A stretch of DNA of 64,000 bases from Candidatus Symbiopectobacterium sp. NZEC151 (GCF_025962655.1 NZ_JAGFPE010000001.1:744001-808000), one strand, 5' to 3'; counted from the first letter of the stretch, positions 1 through 9,841 are shown. The notes: generated from the sequence alone by a model not told the origin. Numbers and translations: made by a program.

Positions 1-567
1 GAAGACGTGAATCGCACGGATGTGCTGCGTGTGCCAGGGTTTGGTAAGGTGATGACTGGTAAGCTTTTAGACTGGCGGCGCGAGAAAGAAGCGAAATTTA
101 GGTATGACCAAAAGCCAAATTCTCAAGACGCTGCCGACGAAAAAATTCTAAAAGGGCGGTATGCAGCTGATAAAGCGAAACTAGAAAATACCATTCGTAA
201 TGGTTTAGCTGTTATTAAAAATGCTAAAAGACGTTTGAACACTTTGCCTGACATAGCACGAGCTGACATGGCCCTGTGTGAGGCAATCACTATTCGTGCA
301 CAGGCTGAACATGACTTAAAAACACTAGGATTGCCTGTGCCAATATCTGTTGTATCATTACCCATTAAATCATCACCACAACCAATAATCCCTCCCTCGA
401 AGCTATCTAATATCGTAACTTCTAAGATAACTCCGGGCCATACTCGGTCAGCATCTACTGTACCGCATTGTCCAAAATGTGGTTCTTTAATGCAACGTCG
501 TTCGGGAAAGTACGGCCAGTTTTGGGGTTGCCAGCATTATCCACGCTGTAAGGGAACTCGTAATTAG
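1..567 (+). CDS. C-terminal part of an HhH and topoisomerase-type zinc-ribbon protein
   Basis: The reading frame is open to the first base of the window, so this is probably the 3' end of a longer gene. A GTG at position 7 is the first possible internal start. The visible part opens with a helix-hairpin-helix-like segment (VPGFGKVMTGKLLDWR), continues with a basic helical stretch that looks like a coiled coil, and ends with a four-cysteine zinc ribbon (CPKCG ... CQHYPRCKG) of the kind found at the C-terminus of type I topoisomerases. This architecture occurs in YegI-like kinase/HhH proteins and in other accessory DNA-binding proteins. The N-terminal domain is outside the window, so the function is unresolved. 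DNA binding is an inference from the two modules. Confidence 0.6.
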   Translation, partial: EDVNRTDVLRVPGFGKVMTGKLLDWRREKEAKFRYDQKPNSQDAADEKILKGRYAADKAKLENTIRNGLAVIKNAKRRLNTLPDIARADMALCEAITIRAQAEHDLKTLGLPVPISVVSLPIKSSPQPIIPPSKLSNIVTSKITPGHTRSASTVPHCPKCGSLMQRRSGKYGQFWGCQHYPRCKGTRN

Positions 568-705
568 CAGATTAAATACTTTCTTAGGTAACTTCTGACA
601 TTGCCAGCATTCAGATATTCCCATGGTTTCATGACTTGAAGATGGGTTTCAAAACAGCAATGTACTTTCCCTAATCGCCAATACGCGCTAAATTCCAGAA
701 AGATA

Positions 706-742
706 CCGAGTTACGCCCTAAAAAGCTGACTCGGTTTTTTTT
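706..742 (+). terminator. Rho-independent terminator-like hairpin
   Basis: CCGAGT (706-711) pairs with ACTCGG (729-734) and is followed by eight T residues. It lies between the zinc-ribbon gene and the antisense RNA/rha locus. It either terminates the upstream gene or forms the upstream hairpin of the C4-type RNA. Confidence 0.6.
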
Positions 743-845
743 ATGCGCACCGCTCGCGCATTCCCCCACGTCGAACCCAACCCTTTGGAATGAACCTTTG
801 AGGAAGTCAGTTAGTGCTGGCGAGCCTCGACGGGCTGATTTCCTG
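743..845 (+). ncRNA. C4-type antisense RNA candidate (regulator of rha)
   Basis: In phages P1 and P7, C4 is a small RNA made from the same transcript as the antirepressor gene ant. It blocks ant translation by pairing with the region around the ant ribosome-binding site. Here 784-800 is complementary over 16 of 17 bases to 851-867, just before the rha Shine-Dalgarno at 865-874. Further complementary pairs are 769-774 with 827-832 (CGTCGA/TCGACG), 801-810 with 835-844, and 752-757 with 820-825, which allow a compact fold of its own. Position, size and complementarity fit the C4 family; the assignment is from memory of that family and not a covariance search. Confidence 0.65.
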
Positions 846-882
846 TGCGGCAAAGGTTCATTTCAAAGAGAAGGTAAACGTT

Positions 883-1413
883 ATGAGCAATCATGCAGTA
901 ATCCCCGCCTACGACTTCCGAGAAATGGTTATGTCTGCCAGTGGGAAAGTGCTGACAAACAGTATTAAAGTGGCGCGTTTCTTCGGCAAAGATCATAAAA
1001 ACGTACTGCGAAAAATCCGGAAAACTATCAGTGAGTGCCCTGATGATTTCGCCCAGCTCAATTTTGAGCCTACTGATTTCATTGATAAAAATGGTGATGT
1101 TCAGCCGATGTTCAACATGACGAAAGACGGTTACATATTAGTGGTCATGGGGTTCACTGGCAGGGCAGCTATGCAAATCAAAATCACCTATATTGAGGCT
1201 TTCAACTGGATGACGGATCAGCTTCAGCGCCGCCAACTGATAGGCGAAAAAGCTATGCATCGGCTGGCGGTTAAAGAGACTCGTTCTAAGTTAAAAGGAA
1301 CGATCGGCAGTCGCCTTATGAACGAGCGCAGAAAAGAAATCTCAGTTTTGCGTGAAGAGGAAAAACAGGTCATGGCACTGAATTGCCCGCCACTATTTCC
1401 CTCATTGTCATAA
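883..1413 (+). CDS. Rha family phage regulatory protein (antirepressor type)
   Basis: The 176-residue protein carries the Rha (phage_pRha) domain at the N-terminus, with the family-typical stretch around VARFFGKDHKNVLRKI and the later MTKDGYILVVMGFTG and YIEAFNWM motifs. The C-terminal third is basic and helical. Rha proteins are phage regulators related to antirepressors; P22-type Rha interferes with infection of some hosts lacking IHF. An upstream in-frame ATG at 814 is rejected because it lies inside the C4-type RNA. The ATG at 883 has a Shine-Dalgarno (AGAGAAGG) at a good distance. The upstream antisense complementarity implies translational control. Confidence 0.8.
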   Translation: MSNHAVIPAYDFREMVMSASGKVLTNSIKVARFFGKDHKNVLRKIRKTISECPDDFAQLNFEPTDFIDKNGDVQPMFNMTKDGYILVVMGFTGRAAMQIKITYIEAFNWMTDQLQRRQLIGEKAMHRLAVKETRSKLKGTIGSRLMNERRKEISVLREEEKQVMALNCPPLFPSLS

Positions 1414-1433
1414 TCAAGAGCATCTCATAATCC

Positions 1434-1455
1434 TACCGCTTCGGCGGTTTTTTTG
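1434..1455 (+). terminator. Rho-independent terminator after rha
   Basis: A short hairpin ACCGC-ttcg-GCGGT is followed by a run of T. It separates rha from the giant polyvalent gene, which then needs its own promoter or readthrough. Confidence 0.65.
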
Positions 1456-1477
1456 TGCCTAAATTCTGGAGCCCGTC

Positions 1478-4400
1478 ATGGCCTACGATCCGCAACAACA
1501 GCGCCCCGAGCAGCAAATCACCAACGGTAATCGACAAGGCTTGAACATCCAGCAGCCCGGCGAAGTACCCGATTTCGATCGCCAATTCTTCGCCCCAGAG
1601 AACTGGAACAAAGCGCCAGTAGAAGCCAAGGTCACGCTGGGCGATATCGGCAAGTCTGCCGTTGCCGCGCCGCTGGATATGGTTGCTGCTGGCGGTCAGA
1701 TGTTTAAAGCGGGTAACCAAATCCTCGATGATAAAGCGGCAGCGCAAGCTGGGGAGAATCCCAATCCTTTCGGCATTGATGATCAGACGATGCAAGTCAT
1801 GCGCGACAACGCCGGAAACCCACTGTCCCGAGTAGGGAGTGCGGTTATTGAAGGTGTTGGCAATCTTGCTGGGCAAGCATCAAAGGCCATCAAAGATACC
1901 TATAGCGAGGGCGCAAAGCAGGCGGCATCACAGGATTTTGTAAAAGTCGATCATGACAAAGAGGGGAATTTCACAGGCATCAGTGCTGGCGATGGTCTGT
2001 TTGATAAAGATACCTGGCTGATTAATGCGGTGCCTACCGTGGCTCAGTTAATTGCAGGTGGGGCGATGTCAAAAGTGGGTGCAGCCGCCGCGCGTGAAAT
2101 GGCTGAACAGGCCACGTTCAATCGACTGAGCAAGTCCATGCCAGAAGCGGCAGCCCGTCAACTGGCGAAAGAAACCGCCGATCGCGCCGCCGCGGTTGCG
2201 GGCAAAACTGCCTTTGTCGGCACCATGACTACCACGGCGCAAGGCCAGGGCGGTATTGATATGCGCGATGAGATTAACGCGCTGTCATTCAACGAACTGA
2301 TGAACAGCACGTTATTCCAGAAAGCCTTTGCCGCTATTGATACCGATCCGAACAATGCCAACCTGGACGATACGCAGAAACTAACCATGGCACGCAGCCA
2401 GGTAGCGGAGCAAGCTGCCGCATCGGTAACGTCTGATCCGCGTCTGCTGGCAATCAACATTGCTGCATCCTCTTTGGGTGACCATACACTGTTATCGCTA
2501 CTGACGAAAAAAGGGGCTGCAAGTGGTTTAACATCCGGCATTGTGACGGGGGCCTCCGCAGAAGGGGCGACGGAATTTGCGCAAGGCGCAGGGCAACGCT
2601 ATGCCCAGAATGAACAACTGATCGATACTGCTGGGCAGAAAATTGATCCGATGAAGGATGTGCTGGAGGTCGGCGCCAATAATGCCGTGGTCGGCGCAGG
2701 CATGGGCAGTGCGTTCGGTGCCGTTGGCGGGATGCGTGGGCGACGGGCCGAAGCGCAACGTGAGCCTACAGCGGATTCTGCTGTGCAGACTGATTCTGTA
2801 CCGGGTAGTGAACCGTTTGCGGAGAACGCTGAACCAACCGCTGCGCCGAGTGCTCCAGTTGCACCCAGTCCGCAGGCAACAGAAAACGCAGCCGGTATCC
2901 CTGTCAGCCAACTCGACGATTTCCGCGATACACCCGCCTATCTGCGACAGGATCCGCGCATTCAGGGTTTTGCCGACGATAGCGAGGTGCAACAAGCGTT
3001 AGCCAATTCGCAACCTGCACTCACCGCCGATGAACTGATTCGTCAGCAGATCGACAATGGAGAGCAAGGCTATTCACCGCAAGAGCTGGAGACGCTGGCA
3101 CAGGCTGAGCAGATTATCGCTGCTCGTCGACCACGGCTGCCAGCACCTGGACAAACTTCTGTGATTGCCATGCCGGGTGATCTGCATGCGCCACTGAACG
3201 ACGAAACACAATCTGGGGTTGGGCCACAGTTTGATGCCGGGCAGCAGGTGCGCGGGCAGCAATTCATTCCTGCCGAACGGTCGCAGCAGCCTATGAATGA
3301 AGTGGGCCGCGCCAACCAGACCTATGATGCTGAAGCGGTGCCAACCCATGCCATTGAAGATAAGAATATTTTTTTCGCGAGCTCGCCGACGATTGATGAA
3401 GGCCAAGCGGGGCAGCCCCCTCAGTTCTCTGGCGGTGAGATGCGCACACAGCACCAATCGAGAGAGAGCCATAATACGGGGGCTGAGATTCACGCTTTTG
3501 CCGGACTGACCGATCAGCGCCATCGGGTTGCTGGCGTTCCGGTTGATGCAACTACTGAGGCCTATGCGCGCGGTGAACCTGTGGGGGCGTTGAAGTTTTA
3601 CCAACGCGATCGCCCATTTAGTAATGAGCGTGTCGCTAAGCATTCCAAATGGGGCAAGATGCCAGGGGCCAAAGTCGAAAAAGTTGAAGGTGGCTATGGG
3701 GTACGTTTGCCAGCCACTGAAACTCCGCAAAGCAAAATCACGGATTTCGGTGAAGAGTTACGTGGTGCCGCTAAACACCGCTGGGGGCAATTCTCTCAGG
3801 CCATGGACACGGCTTTTAACCGTTATGAAGTGAGTGCGCAGCCACTATCCAAAGTATTTCCTCACCCTGAATACAGCAAAATGGCTGAAGCAGGGATCGG
3901 CAGCGATGTGCTGGCGTCGCTGGCGGTATTACGGGCGCACATCCCCAATAAGCCAACTAACGCCTACCAGGCTGCAAATTGGGCCGATAACGTGCTGAAC
4001 ATGAAATCGCTGGCGAATGGCATTATCAACGGCGATATGAAAATGGATGATTTCAAAAACCACATGCGCGCAAGAGCGAATTTGTCGCGCGTGGCCGACA
4101 CCATTGATTTGGTATCGCAGTTCGCGCCGGATCAAATGAAAGAGGCGGCTAAATATCGGATAGGTTCCGGGCATTACACGGTCTATGACGGGAAGCCGTA
4201 CCCAAACGGTAAAACAATCTATGAGTTGAGAACGATAGGCAACAAGCCCATTCGGGATACGTATGCTGAGAGTGTGGAGGCACTGCTGCCCAAGGCAAAA
4301 GCCTACATTGAACAGCAGATCGGTGCTGCTCATGAGAATGGTAGCGGTAAACAGTCGAAGATTGAGGTTTTCCGCCGCCGGGCCGATGGGCAGATTTTTC

Positions 4401-7400
4401 TGGGTTATAAGGGCAGTACGCAGGTATTACCGCTTAAGGCTGGCTTTAAAGACAGTGCTGAAGCGCGCGACTACCTGAAAAATAACCGTGCGGAACTGGA
4501 AGAAAAGCTGGAGAAGCTGCGCAAAATTTCCCGGGAAGAACAACGCGGCACAGAAAACCAAAAACGTAGCGGGCCAGCGCGCCGGCAGAGTGATGTAACC
4601 CCAGATAAGTTTGGTGACACCTTCGGTTTTCGTGGCGTCCAATTTGGCAATTATGTCGAAGATGCACGGCGCCAGGCAGATTTGAATGATGCCTTCGATG
4701 CGTTAACCGATATGGCCGATGTGCTTGGCGTACCAGAAAAAGCGTTATCACTGAATGGTGAACTTGGGCTGGCGTTTGGTGCACGCGGGCGCGGAGGTGC
4801 CAGAAGTTTCAGCGCGCATTATGAACCGGGACAAGTGGTGATCAACCTCACCAAAGGCAGTGGAGCGGGTTCACTGGCGCATGAATGGTTCCATGCCCTG
4901 GATAACTATTTTGGTCAGGCCGATCAGCATGGTTACGACAACAAGGGAACCGGTGACAATTTCATAACCCGCTCTCAGCGGCGTGATCGGGTGTTTCAGA
5001 ATGGGAAAATGGTGCCCACTACACACCCGGTTCGCCAGGAGGTTTACCGTGCATTCAAGGATACCCTGCAAGCTATAAACAACAGTGGCATGGTTGAACG
5101 TGCTCATACACTGGATAGCACCCGCAGTAAACCTTACTGGTCTACGGTAGTAGAACTTTCTGCTCGTGCCTTCGAGCGCTATGTGCAGGATAAAACGCAA
5201 TCGAAGGGCATCAGCAATGATTATCTGGTTAACGTTCGTAAATCGAATGAGCATGCTGATCCGCAAACCTATGCTTACCCTACGGAAGCAGAGCTGTCCG
5301 GTGGTATTCGAACCGCATTTGATAATCTGTTCCGAACGCTTAAAACGAAACCGACAGAGAAGGGCATCGCCTTCTACTCCCGCGCCAGCGCCCCCAAAAA
5401 TGGGGGCGTTGTCGTTTCTGGGGCTGATATCGGTGATGGCAACATTATTCACGATGGCAGTTTCAGCAAAGATGGCAGTAAACCGGCCACGGGCATGCTG
5501 CGTAACCGCGTACAGTTGGCAGCTGATGGTTTTGTCTCAAACCTGAACGGCGCTGCAAAAATCAAAGTGAAAGCGGTGCAAACGCAAGCTGAAGCGGCGG
5601 CGATGATGCCCAACGGCATTCCGGCGGAGTTTGGCATAGTGCATGCTATCTATCAGCCCGAACTGAGTCGGGTGATTGTCATCGCAGACAATATTGCCAA
5701 TCCACGCGAACTGCGCGCCAAATTGCGGCATGAAGTGATCGCACACCATGGTCTGGCATCAGTGATCGGCGATGTGGAATATGACCGTATCATGCGCGTC
5801 CTGCATGCAACCCGTAATAGCCAGAATAAAACCATTCAGGAGGTGTGGCGGCAGGTTGAGCGCTCTTATGGTAATGAATCGCTGGAGGAGCAAGCCAATG
5901 AGTTTCTTGCCCATATGGCAGAACGCTCGGAGTCTGGCGGGCTTGGTGCGGCTTGGGATCGGTTCGTCTCCATGCTGACGGCTGCGCTGCGTCGTGTGGG
6001 TATTATCAGCCCACACACTGATGTTACGCCAGCAGAGATCCGCAGCATTCTGCACACTATCACCGGCCGCTTTAAAAAAACGGCAATGTACGCCAACGAA
6101 CAGCCAGGTACTCGAGAGTTTGAGGATACTTTTTCGCGTTCTGATGCGTTGTATTCCAAAGCGGAAGATACCGATCTACTCAGGCCTCTACCGGACGAGG
6201 CGGAACGTTATCGCGCAGAACTGAATAAAGCCATGCGGTCGCTACGGTCTGGGGACATGACTATCCCTATGGGTAGAACACCGCCTGTGTTGCGGGCGCT
6301 GGGTGCGCCCAATTTAAATATGGTGATCTCTCGTGACACGGTGCGTAAAGCGACTAATGGCGTGAAGCACGACGTGCCAATGGACGTGATTGAACGATTG
6401 CCGGAACTGATGCATGACCCTCTGGCAGTTTACCGTTCGTCCACTCAAGCTGATGCCGTGGTGGCGCTACTGGAGGCGCAGGATACTAACGGTAATCCGG
6501 TAGTTTCCGCAGTCCATATGAATGCCAAGAAACAAAACTTAGTGATCAATAGAATCGCGTCGGTTTATGGCACCGTTGGGGGGATGACAAAAGTTCAAGG
6601 GATGGAAGATGCGGGGTTGGCACTTTATCGACGGACAAAAGAAAACCCCAATCAGCCTCATTCAGCCGGACTCCAATTGTCCGGGGAGAGCACTAACCAG
6701 GGTTCAGATCCTGCCAGTCGCCGATACTCACAGAGGCTTCAATTGCCCAAGGAGGGCGACCCCGCAGAATCAGGTCAAAATATACTCTCATCCGCCGATA
6801 TCCGCAAGAACAAGGCCCTCTACTCACGCGCTGGTAACCCGACAATGGATGCCGAAACCAGCCGCAAAATGGGCTTTAACGTCGAAAAAGGTTGGTTCGA
6901 GAAGCCGCGTGATTTCTGGCAAATGGCGACCGACAAGGACAAGACGGCACTTAAGCAGTGGTGGCATGACACCTCGCGTAAACTCAATACTCGCACCTTT
7001 GATGGACTGGCACCGCTGAAATATGCCGAAGACGCGGCAGGGGATTTTGATGCTACGGCGTCGGGCTATACCGCCGCGCGTATGGCGGCCGGTGCTGGGG
7101 CGGTTTCCGGCGTGGTATGGGAACATGGTCTGGTGCGTTATAACAAAAAAGAGGGTGTCACCGAGCGTATTTCAGGCACCGGCAAGGCTGATTCGCTGAT
7201 GGGGATTTTTGATGCGCTGGGTAACCAACGTGAAAACTTCCTCAAGTGGATCGCTGGTCACCGCTCCGAACGGCTACTGGCAGAAGGGCGCGAAAACAAC
7301 TTCACGGCAGACGAAATTGCCTACATGAAAACCCTGAATCGGGGCAACGAAACGCTGTTCACCGAGCAGAAACGCAAGTATGACGCGTTTATCAAATCGA

Positions 7401-9412
7401 TTCTGGACCTGCAACAGGACATGGGCCTGATTGATCCTGAAAGTCGGGCTACGTGGGAAGATGCCTGGTATTTGCCTTATTTCCGTGAAGCTGAGAATGG
7501 TGAAACGCATGGCCCCTGGACCACGCGCGGCGTCGCCAACCAGAGCAGTACGGTACGTAAGCTGAAAGGCAGCGAACTGACCATCAAAGACCCGATCGAA
7601 AACCTGTTCAACTATGTGGCGAAATCCGTTGATGCTTCAATGAAAAACGAGGCGATGCGCCGCTCCGTGGTGAATCTGGCGGATACCGGCGCGCTGGAGG
7701 TTATCGAAAACCCGAACAAGATGGATTACGGGCGTATCGGTAAGAATGTGGTGAAAGTCTACATCGACGGTCAGGAACAGCTGGTGCAGGTCAATGACCC
7801 CGATCTGTTCCGCGCCTTCACCATGATCGACATGGAACGTAGCAACTCGCTGTTTATGCGGGCGGCGCGCCAGGCAAAACGCGTGCTGACCATCGGCACC
7901 ACGGCGATGCCTGATTTTATCCTGCGCAACTTTATGCGCGATTCTCTCCACTCCTGGGCTATCAACAAAGACGGTTTCCGTGCAGGGATCTCGTCATGGC
8001 AAGGCTTGAAAAAGGCGCTGGCCGTGGATGATACGCTGGTGGACATGATGGCGGCTGGTGCCACGTTCGGCGGCGGTTACCTCAACGTCTACGATCCGGC
8101 AGGGGCGGCGGCGAATATCCGCAAAGTGCTGCGCCGCAAAGGGTACAGCGATAGCCAGATGCGCGAATTTGAATCGACGCTGGTACGCAGCAGCAAGGAT
8201 GTGTTGGAGAAATTAGAAACTGGCTGGGAGAAATACCGGCAGGTCAGTGAAGGGGCTGAGAATGCCAACCGCGTGGCAACTTATGATGCGGCGCTGAAAT
8301 CCGGCAAGAGCAAGGCTCAGGCAGCGTTTGAAGCGCGCGACCTGATGGATTTCAGCATGATGGGCTCGAGCAAATTGATTATCGGCCTTACCGATGTGGT
8401 GCCGTTCCTCAATGCGCGGTTGCAGGGGGTGAGTAAGCTGGGCAGGGCGATAAAAGAGGATCCGCGTGAGGTGCTGAAGCGCGGCGGTTATATCGCTGGG
8501 GTGTCATTAGCACTACTGGCGCTCAATTGGGATGATAAGCGCTATGAAGAATTGCCGGATTGGGACAAAGACGCCTACTGGCATTTCTGGGCCGGTGATC
8601 AGCATATCCGTTTCCCGAAACCGTTCGAGATTGGCCTGATGTTCGGCACGTTACCGGAGCGTTTCGTGCGTATGCTCGGTGGCGAGGATACGCCGGGTAA
8701 ATTTGGCAAGATGGTGGCACGTAACTTCTTTGAAACCATGGCGTTCAATCCAATCCCACAGGTAGTGAAGCCGATTGCCGAAGCCTATGTGAATTATGAC
8801 TTCTTCCGTGATGGCCCGATCGAAAACATGGCGGACAGCAACCTGATTGCTGAAGCGCGCTACAACGATCAGACCAGTTTGTTAATGCGCGGAATTGGGC
8901 AAGCAACCGGGCTGTCGCCGAAGATGCTCGATCATATCGTTCAGGGTTACACCGGTACGTTGGGCGCTTACGTGCTGGGTGCCGGTAACATTGTGGCGCG
9001 ACAATTCACCGATGCAGGGGAAACGCCCACGTTACGACTGGATGAACTGCCGGTGATTAAATCCTTTCTGCGCGGCGCTGATCCGGCCAAGTCCACCCAG
9101 TTCGCGGACGATTTCTATCGCATGGTGAGCCAGGCCAACCAGATTAGCCGCACGATTAATGCTTACCGAGAGCAGGGGCGTAGTGCCGATGCGCGTGCGC
9201 TACAAGAAGACAACCGCGGGTTACTGTCCAAACGCCAGGCGCTGACACGAACCCAGAAGGCGATCCGCCAGTTAAATGACCGTATCGAGATGGTGCGTAT
9301 TGACCGCACGCTGAATGCGCAGGAAAAACGCGAGCGTATCGATCGCATGATGGGGCAGCGCAATAAGCTGTATCAGCAGGCTGTGGAGCGCGTGCATCCG
9401 TACTTCGATTAA
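1478..9412 (+). CDS. Giant polyvalent phage protein with LPD38 domain and two HExxH metallopeptidase-like motifs
   Basis: This 2644-residue protein is of the polyvalent class that phages and conjugative elements are thought to deliver with their DNA. Visible modules are: a Gly/Ala-rich N-terminal region (about 1-420) that could contact membranes; a Pro/Gln-rich linker; a zinc-peptidase-like motif HEWFH near residue 1134; a second one, HEVIAHHG, near 1417; a MuF-C-like segment around 1630-1700 (MDVIERLPELMHDP...); and a long C-terminal region with LPD38-like sequence (about 2350-2520) ending in a charged coiled coil. The start has GGAG seven bases upstream. Enzymatic roles are inferred from motifs only. 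A decayed copy of its last codons occurs at 12975-13066. Confidence 0.8.
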   Translation: MAYDPQQQRPEQQITNGNRQGLNIQQPGEVPDFDRQFFAPENWNKAPVEAKVTLGDIGKSAVAAPLDMVAAGGQMFKAGNQILDDKAAAQAGENPNPFGIDDQTMQVMRDNAGNPLSRVGSAVIEGVGNLAGQASKAIKDTYSEGAKQAASQDFVKVDHDKEGNFTGISAGDGLFDKDTWLINAVPTVAQLIAGGAMSKVGAAAAREMAEQATFNRLSKSMPEAAARQLAKETADRAAAVAGKTAFVGTMTTTAQGQGGIDMRDEINALSFNELMNSTLFQKAFAAIDTDPNNANLDDTQKLTMARSQVAEQAAASVTSDPRLLAINIAASSLGDHTLLSLLTKKGAASGLTSGIVTGASAEGATEFAQGAGQRYAQNEQLIDTAGQKIDPMKDVLEVGANNAVVGAGMGSAFGAVGGMRGRRAEAQREPTADSAVQTDSVPGSEPFAENAEPTAAPSAPVAPSPQATENAAGIPVSQLDDFRDTPAYLRQDPRIQGFADDSEVQQALANSQPALTADELIRQQIDNGEQGYSPQELETLAQAEQIIAARRPRLPAPGQTSVIAMPGDLHAPLNDETQSGVGPQFDAGQQVRGQQFIPAERSQQPMNEVGRANQTYDAEAVPTHAIEDKNIFFASSPTIDEGQAGQPPQFSGGEMRTQHQSRESHNTGAEIHAFAGLTDQRHRVAGVPVDATTEAYARGEPVGALKFYQRDRPFSNERVAKHSKWGKMPGAKVEKVEGGYGVRLPATETPQSKITDFGEELRGAAKHRWGQFSQAMDTAFNRYEVSAQPLSKVFPHPEYSKMAEAGIGSDVLASLAVLRAHIPNKPTNAYQAANWADNVLNMKSLANGIINGDMKMDDFKNHMRARANLSRVADTIDLVSQFAPDQMKEAAKYRIGSGHYTVYDGKPYPNGKTIYELRTIGNKPIRDTYAESVEALLPKAKAYIEQQIGAAHENGSGKQSKIEVFRRRADGQIFLGYKGSTQVLPLKAGFKDSAEARDYLKNNRAELEEKLEKLRKISREEQRGTENQKRSGPARRQSDVTPDKFGDTFGFRGVQFGNYVEDARRQADLNDAFDALTDMADVLGVPEKALSLNGELGLAFGARGRGGARSFSAHYEPGQVVINLTKGSGAGSLAHEWFHALDNYFGQADQHGYDNKGTGDNFITRSQRRDRVFQNGKMVPTTHPVRQEVYRAFKDTLQAINNSGMVERAHTLDSTRSKPYWSTVVELSARAFERYVQDKTQSKGISNDYLVNVRKSNEHADPQTYAYPTEAELSGGIRTAFDNLFRTLKTKPTEKGIAFYSRASAPKNGGVVVSGADIGDGNIIHDGSFSKDGSKPATGMLRNRVQLAADGFVSNLNGAAKIKVKAVQTQAEAAAMMPNGIPAEFGIVHAIYQPELSRVIVIADNIANPRELRAKLRHEVIAHHGLASVIGDVEYDRIMRVLHATRNSQNKTIQEVWRQVERSYGNESLEEQANEFLAHMAERSESGGLGAAWDRFVSMLTAALRRVGIISPHTDVTPAEIRSILHTITGRFKKTAMYANEQPGTREFEDTFSRSDALYSKAEDTDLLRPLPDEAERYRAELNKAMRSLRSGDMTIPMGRTPPVLRALGAPNLNMVISRDTVRKATNGVKHDVPMDVIERLPELMHDPLAVYRSSTQADAVVALLEAQDTNGNPVVSAVHMNAKKQNLVINRIASVYGTVGGMTKVQGMEDAGLALYRRTKENPNQPHSAGLQLSGESTNQGSDPASRRYSQRLQLPKEGDPAESGQNILSSADIRKNKALYSRAGNPTMDAETSRKMGFNVEKGWFEKPRDFWQMATDKDKTALKQWWHDTSRKLNTRTFDGLAPLKYAEDAAGDFDATASGYTAARMAAGAGAVSGVVWEHGLVRYNKKEGVTERISGTGKADSLMGIFDALGNQRENFLKWIAGHRSERLLAEGRENNFTADEIAYMKTLNRGNETLFTEQKRKYDAFIKSILDLQQDMGLIDPESRATWEDAWYLPYFREAENGETHGPWTTRGVANQSSTVRKLKGSELTIKDPIENLFNYVAKSVDASMKNEAMRRSVVNLADTGALEVIENPNKMDYGRIGKNVVKVYIDGQEQLVQVNDPDLFRAFTMIDMERSNSLFMRAARQAKRVLTIGTTAMPDFILRNFMRDSLHSWAINKDGFRAGISSWQGLKKALAVDDTLVDMMAAGATFGGGYLNVYDPAGAAANIRKVLRRKGYSDSQMREFESTLVRSSKDVLEKLETGWEKYRQVSEGAENANRVATYDAALKSGKSKAQAAFEARDLMDFSMMGSSKLIIGLTDVVPFLNARLQGVSKLGRAIKEDPREVLKRGGYIAGVSLALLALNWDDKRYEELPDWDKDAYWHFWAGDQHIRFPKPFEIGLMFGTLPERFVRMLGGEDTPGKFGKMVARNFFETMAFNPIPQVVKPIAEAYVNYDFFRDGPIENMADSNLIAEARYNDQTSLLMRGIGQATGLSPKMLDHIVQGYTGTLGAYVLGAGNIVARQFTDAGETPTLRLDELPVIKSFLRGADPAKSTQFADDFYRMVSQANQISRTINAYREQGRSADARALQEDNRGLLSKRQALTRTQKAIRQLNDRIEMVRIDRTLNAQEKRERIDRMMGQRNKLYQQAVERVHPYFD

Positions 9413-9429
9413 TCCCTAACTTAAAAAGC

Positions 9430-9465
9430 GAAAGCCCCAGCGTGCTGCAAACACCCGGGGCTTTC
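9430..9465. terminator. Hairpin between convergent polyvalent and microcin genes
   Basis: GAAAGCCCC (9430-9438) pairs with GGGGCTTTC (9457-9465). It sits between the convergent 3' ends of the polyvalent gene and the microcin gene. No T run follows on the plus strand, so termination strength is uncertain. Confidence 0.5.
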
Positions 9466-9544
9466 TACACCTTTGAAAAAACAAAGGAAACCTGTGTTCA
9501 ATTTTAGCAAGCTAATACGTTAGTTGCGAATCATGGGAGAAAAA

Positions 9545-9841
9545 TCACGGTATTCGCCTATTGCCACTACCGTTCCATGTTGGGCCAACCGTATCAGGTA
9601 TACGAGTGTTATTTCCACTGCCGTTCCAGGTTGGACCAATCATAACCGGGATTGGGGTGCTTACTGGTAAATGTTGTTTTGCTTGAAGTAAAACTTCAGT
9701 ACCTACAGTTACACCTACGCCAACTGGAGTTGGTAGTTTCATAAGTGTACTCCCAATCCCAACAATTAATGAGGTTGGATCATAAGAATCGTTACCAGCT
9801 CCACTAATTGATTTAACTTCTTTAACGGTTAACTCCCTCAT
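9545..9841 (-). CDS. Class II microcin precursor related to microcin E492
   Basis: The 98-residue peptide starts with a textbook double-glycine-type leader, MRELTVKEVKSISGAG. The GA/G processing site matches the leader of microcin E492. The mature part is Gly/Val-rich and then carries PIPVMIGPTWNGSGN, nearly identical to the PIPVLIGPSWNGSGS segment near the C-terminus of MccE492. A second copy, VGPTWNGSGN, follows directly and the peptide ends in RRIP. The Ser-rich siderophore-acceptor tail of class IIb microcins is absent. The start at 9841 is chosen because AAGGAG lies nine bases upstream; the upstream GTG/ATG (9850, 9847) are too close to it. The putative immunity gene lies just upstream. 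No exporter gene (CvaA/CvaB type) is in the window. Confidence 0.8.
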   Translation of the reverse strand: MRELTVKEVKSISGAGNDSYDPTSLIVGIGSTLMKLPTPVGVGVTVGTEVLLQAKQHLPVSTPIPVMIGPTWNGSGNNTRIPDTVGPTWNGSGNRRIP

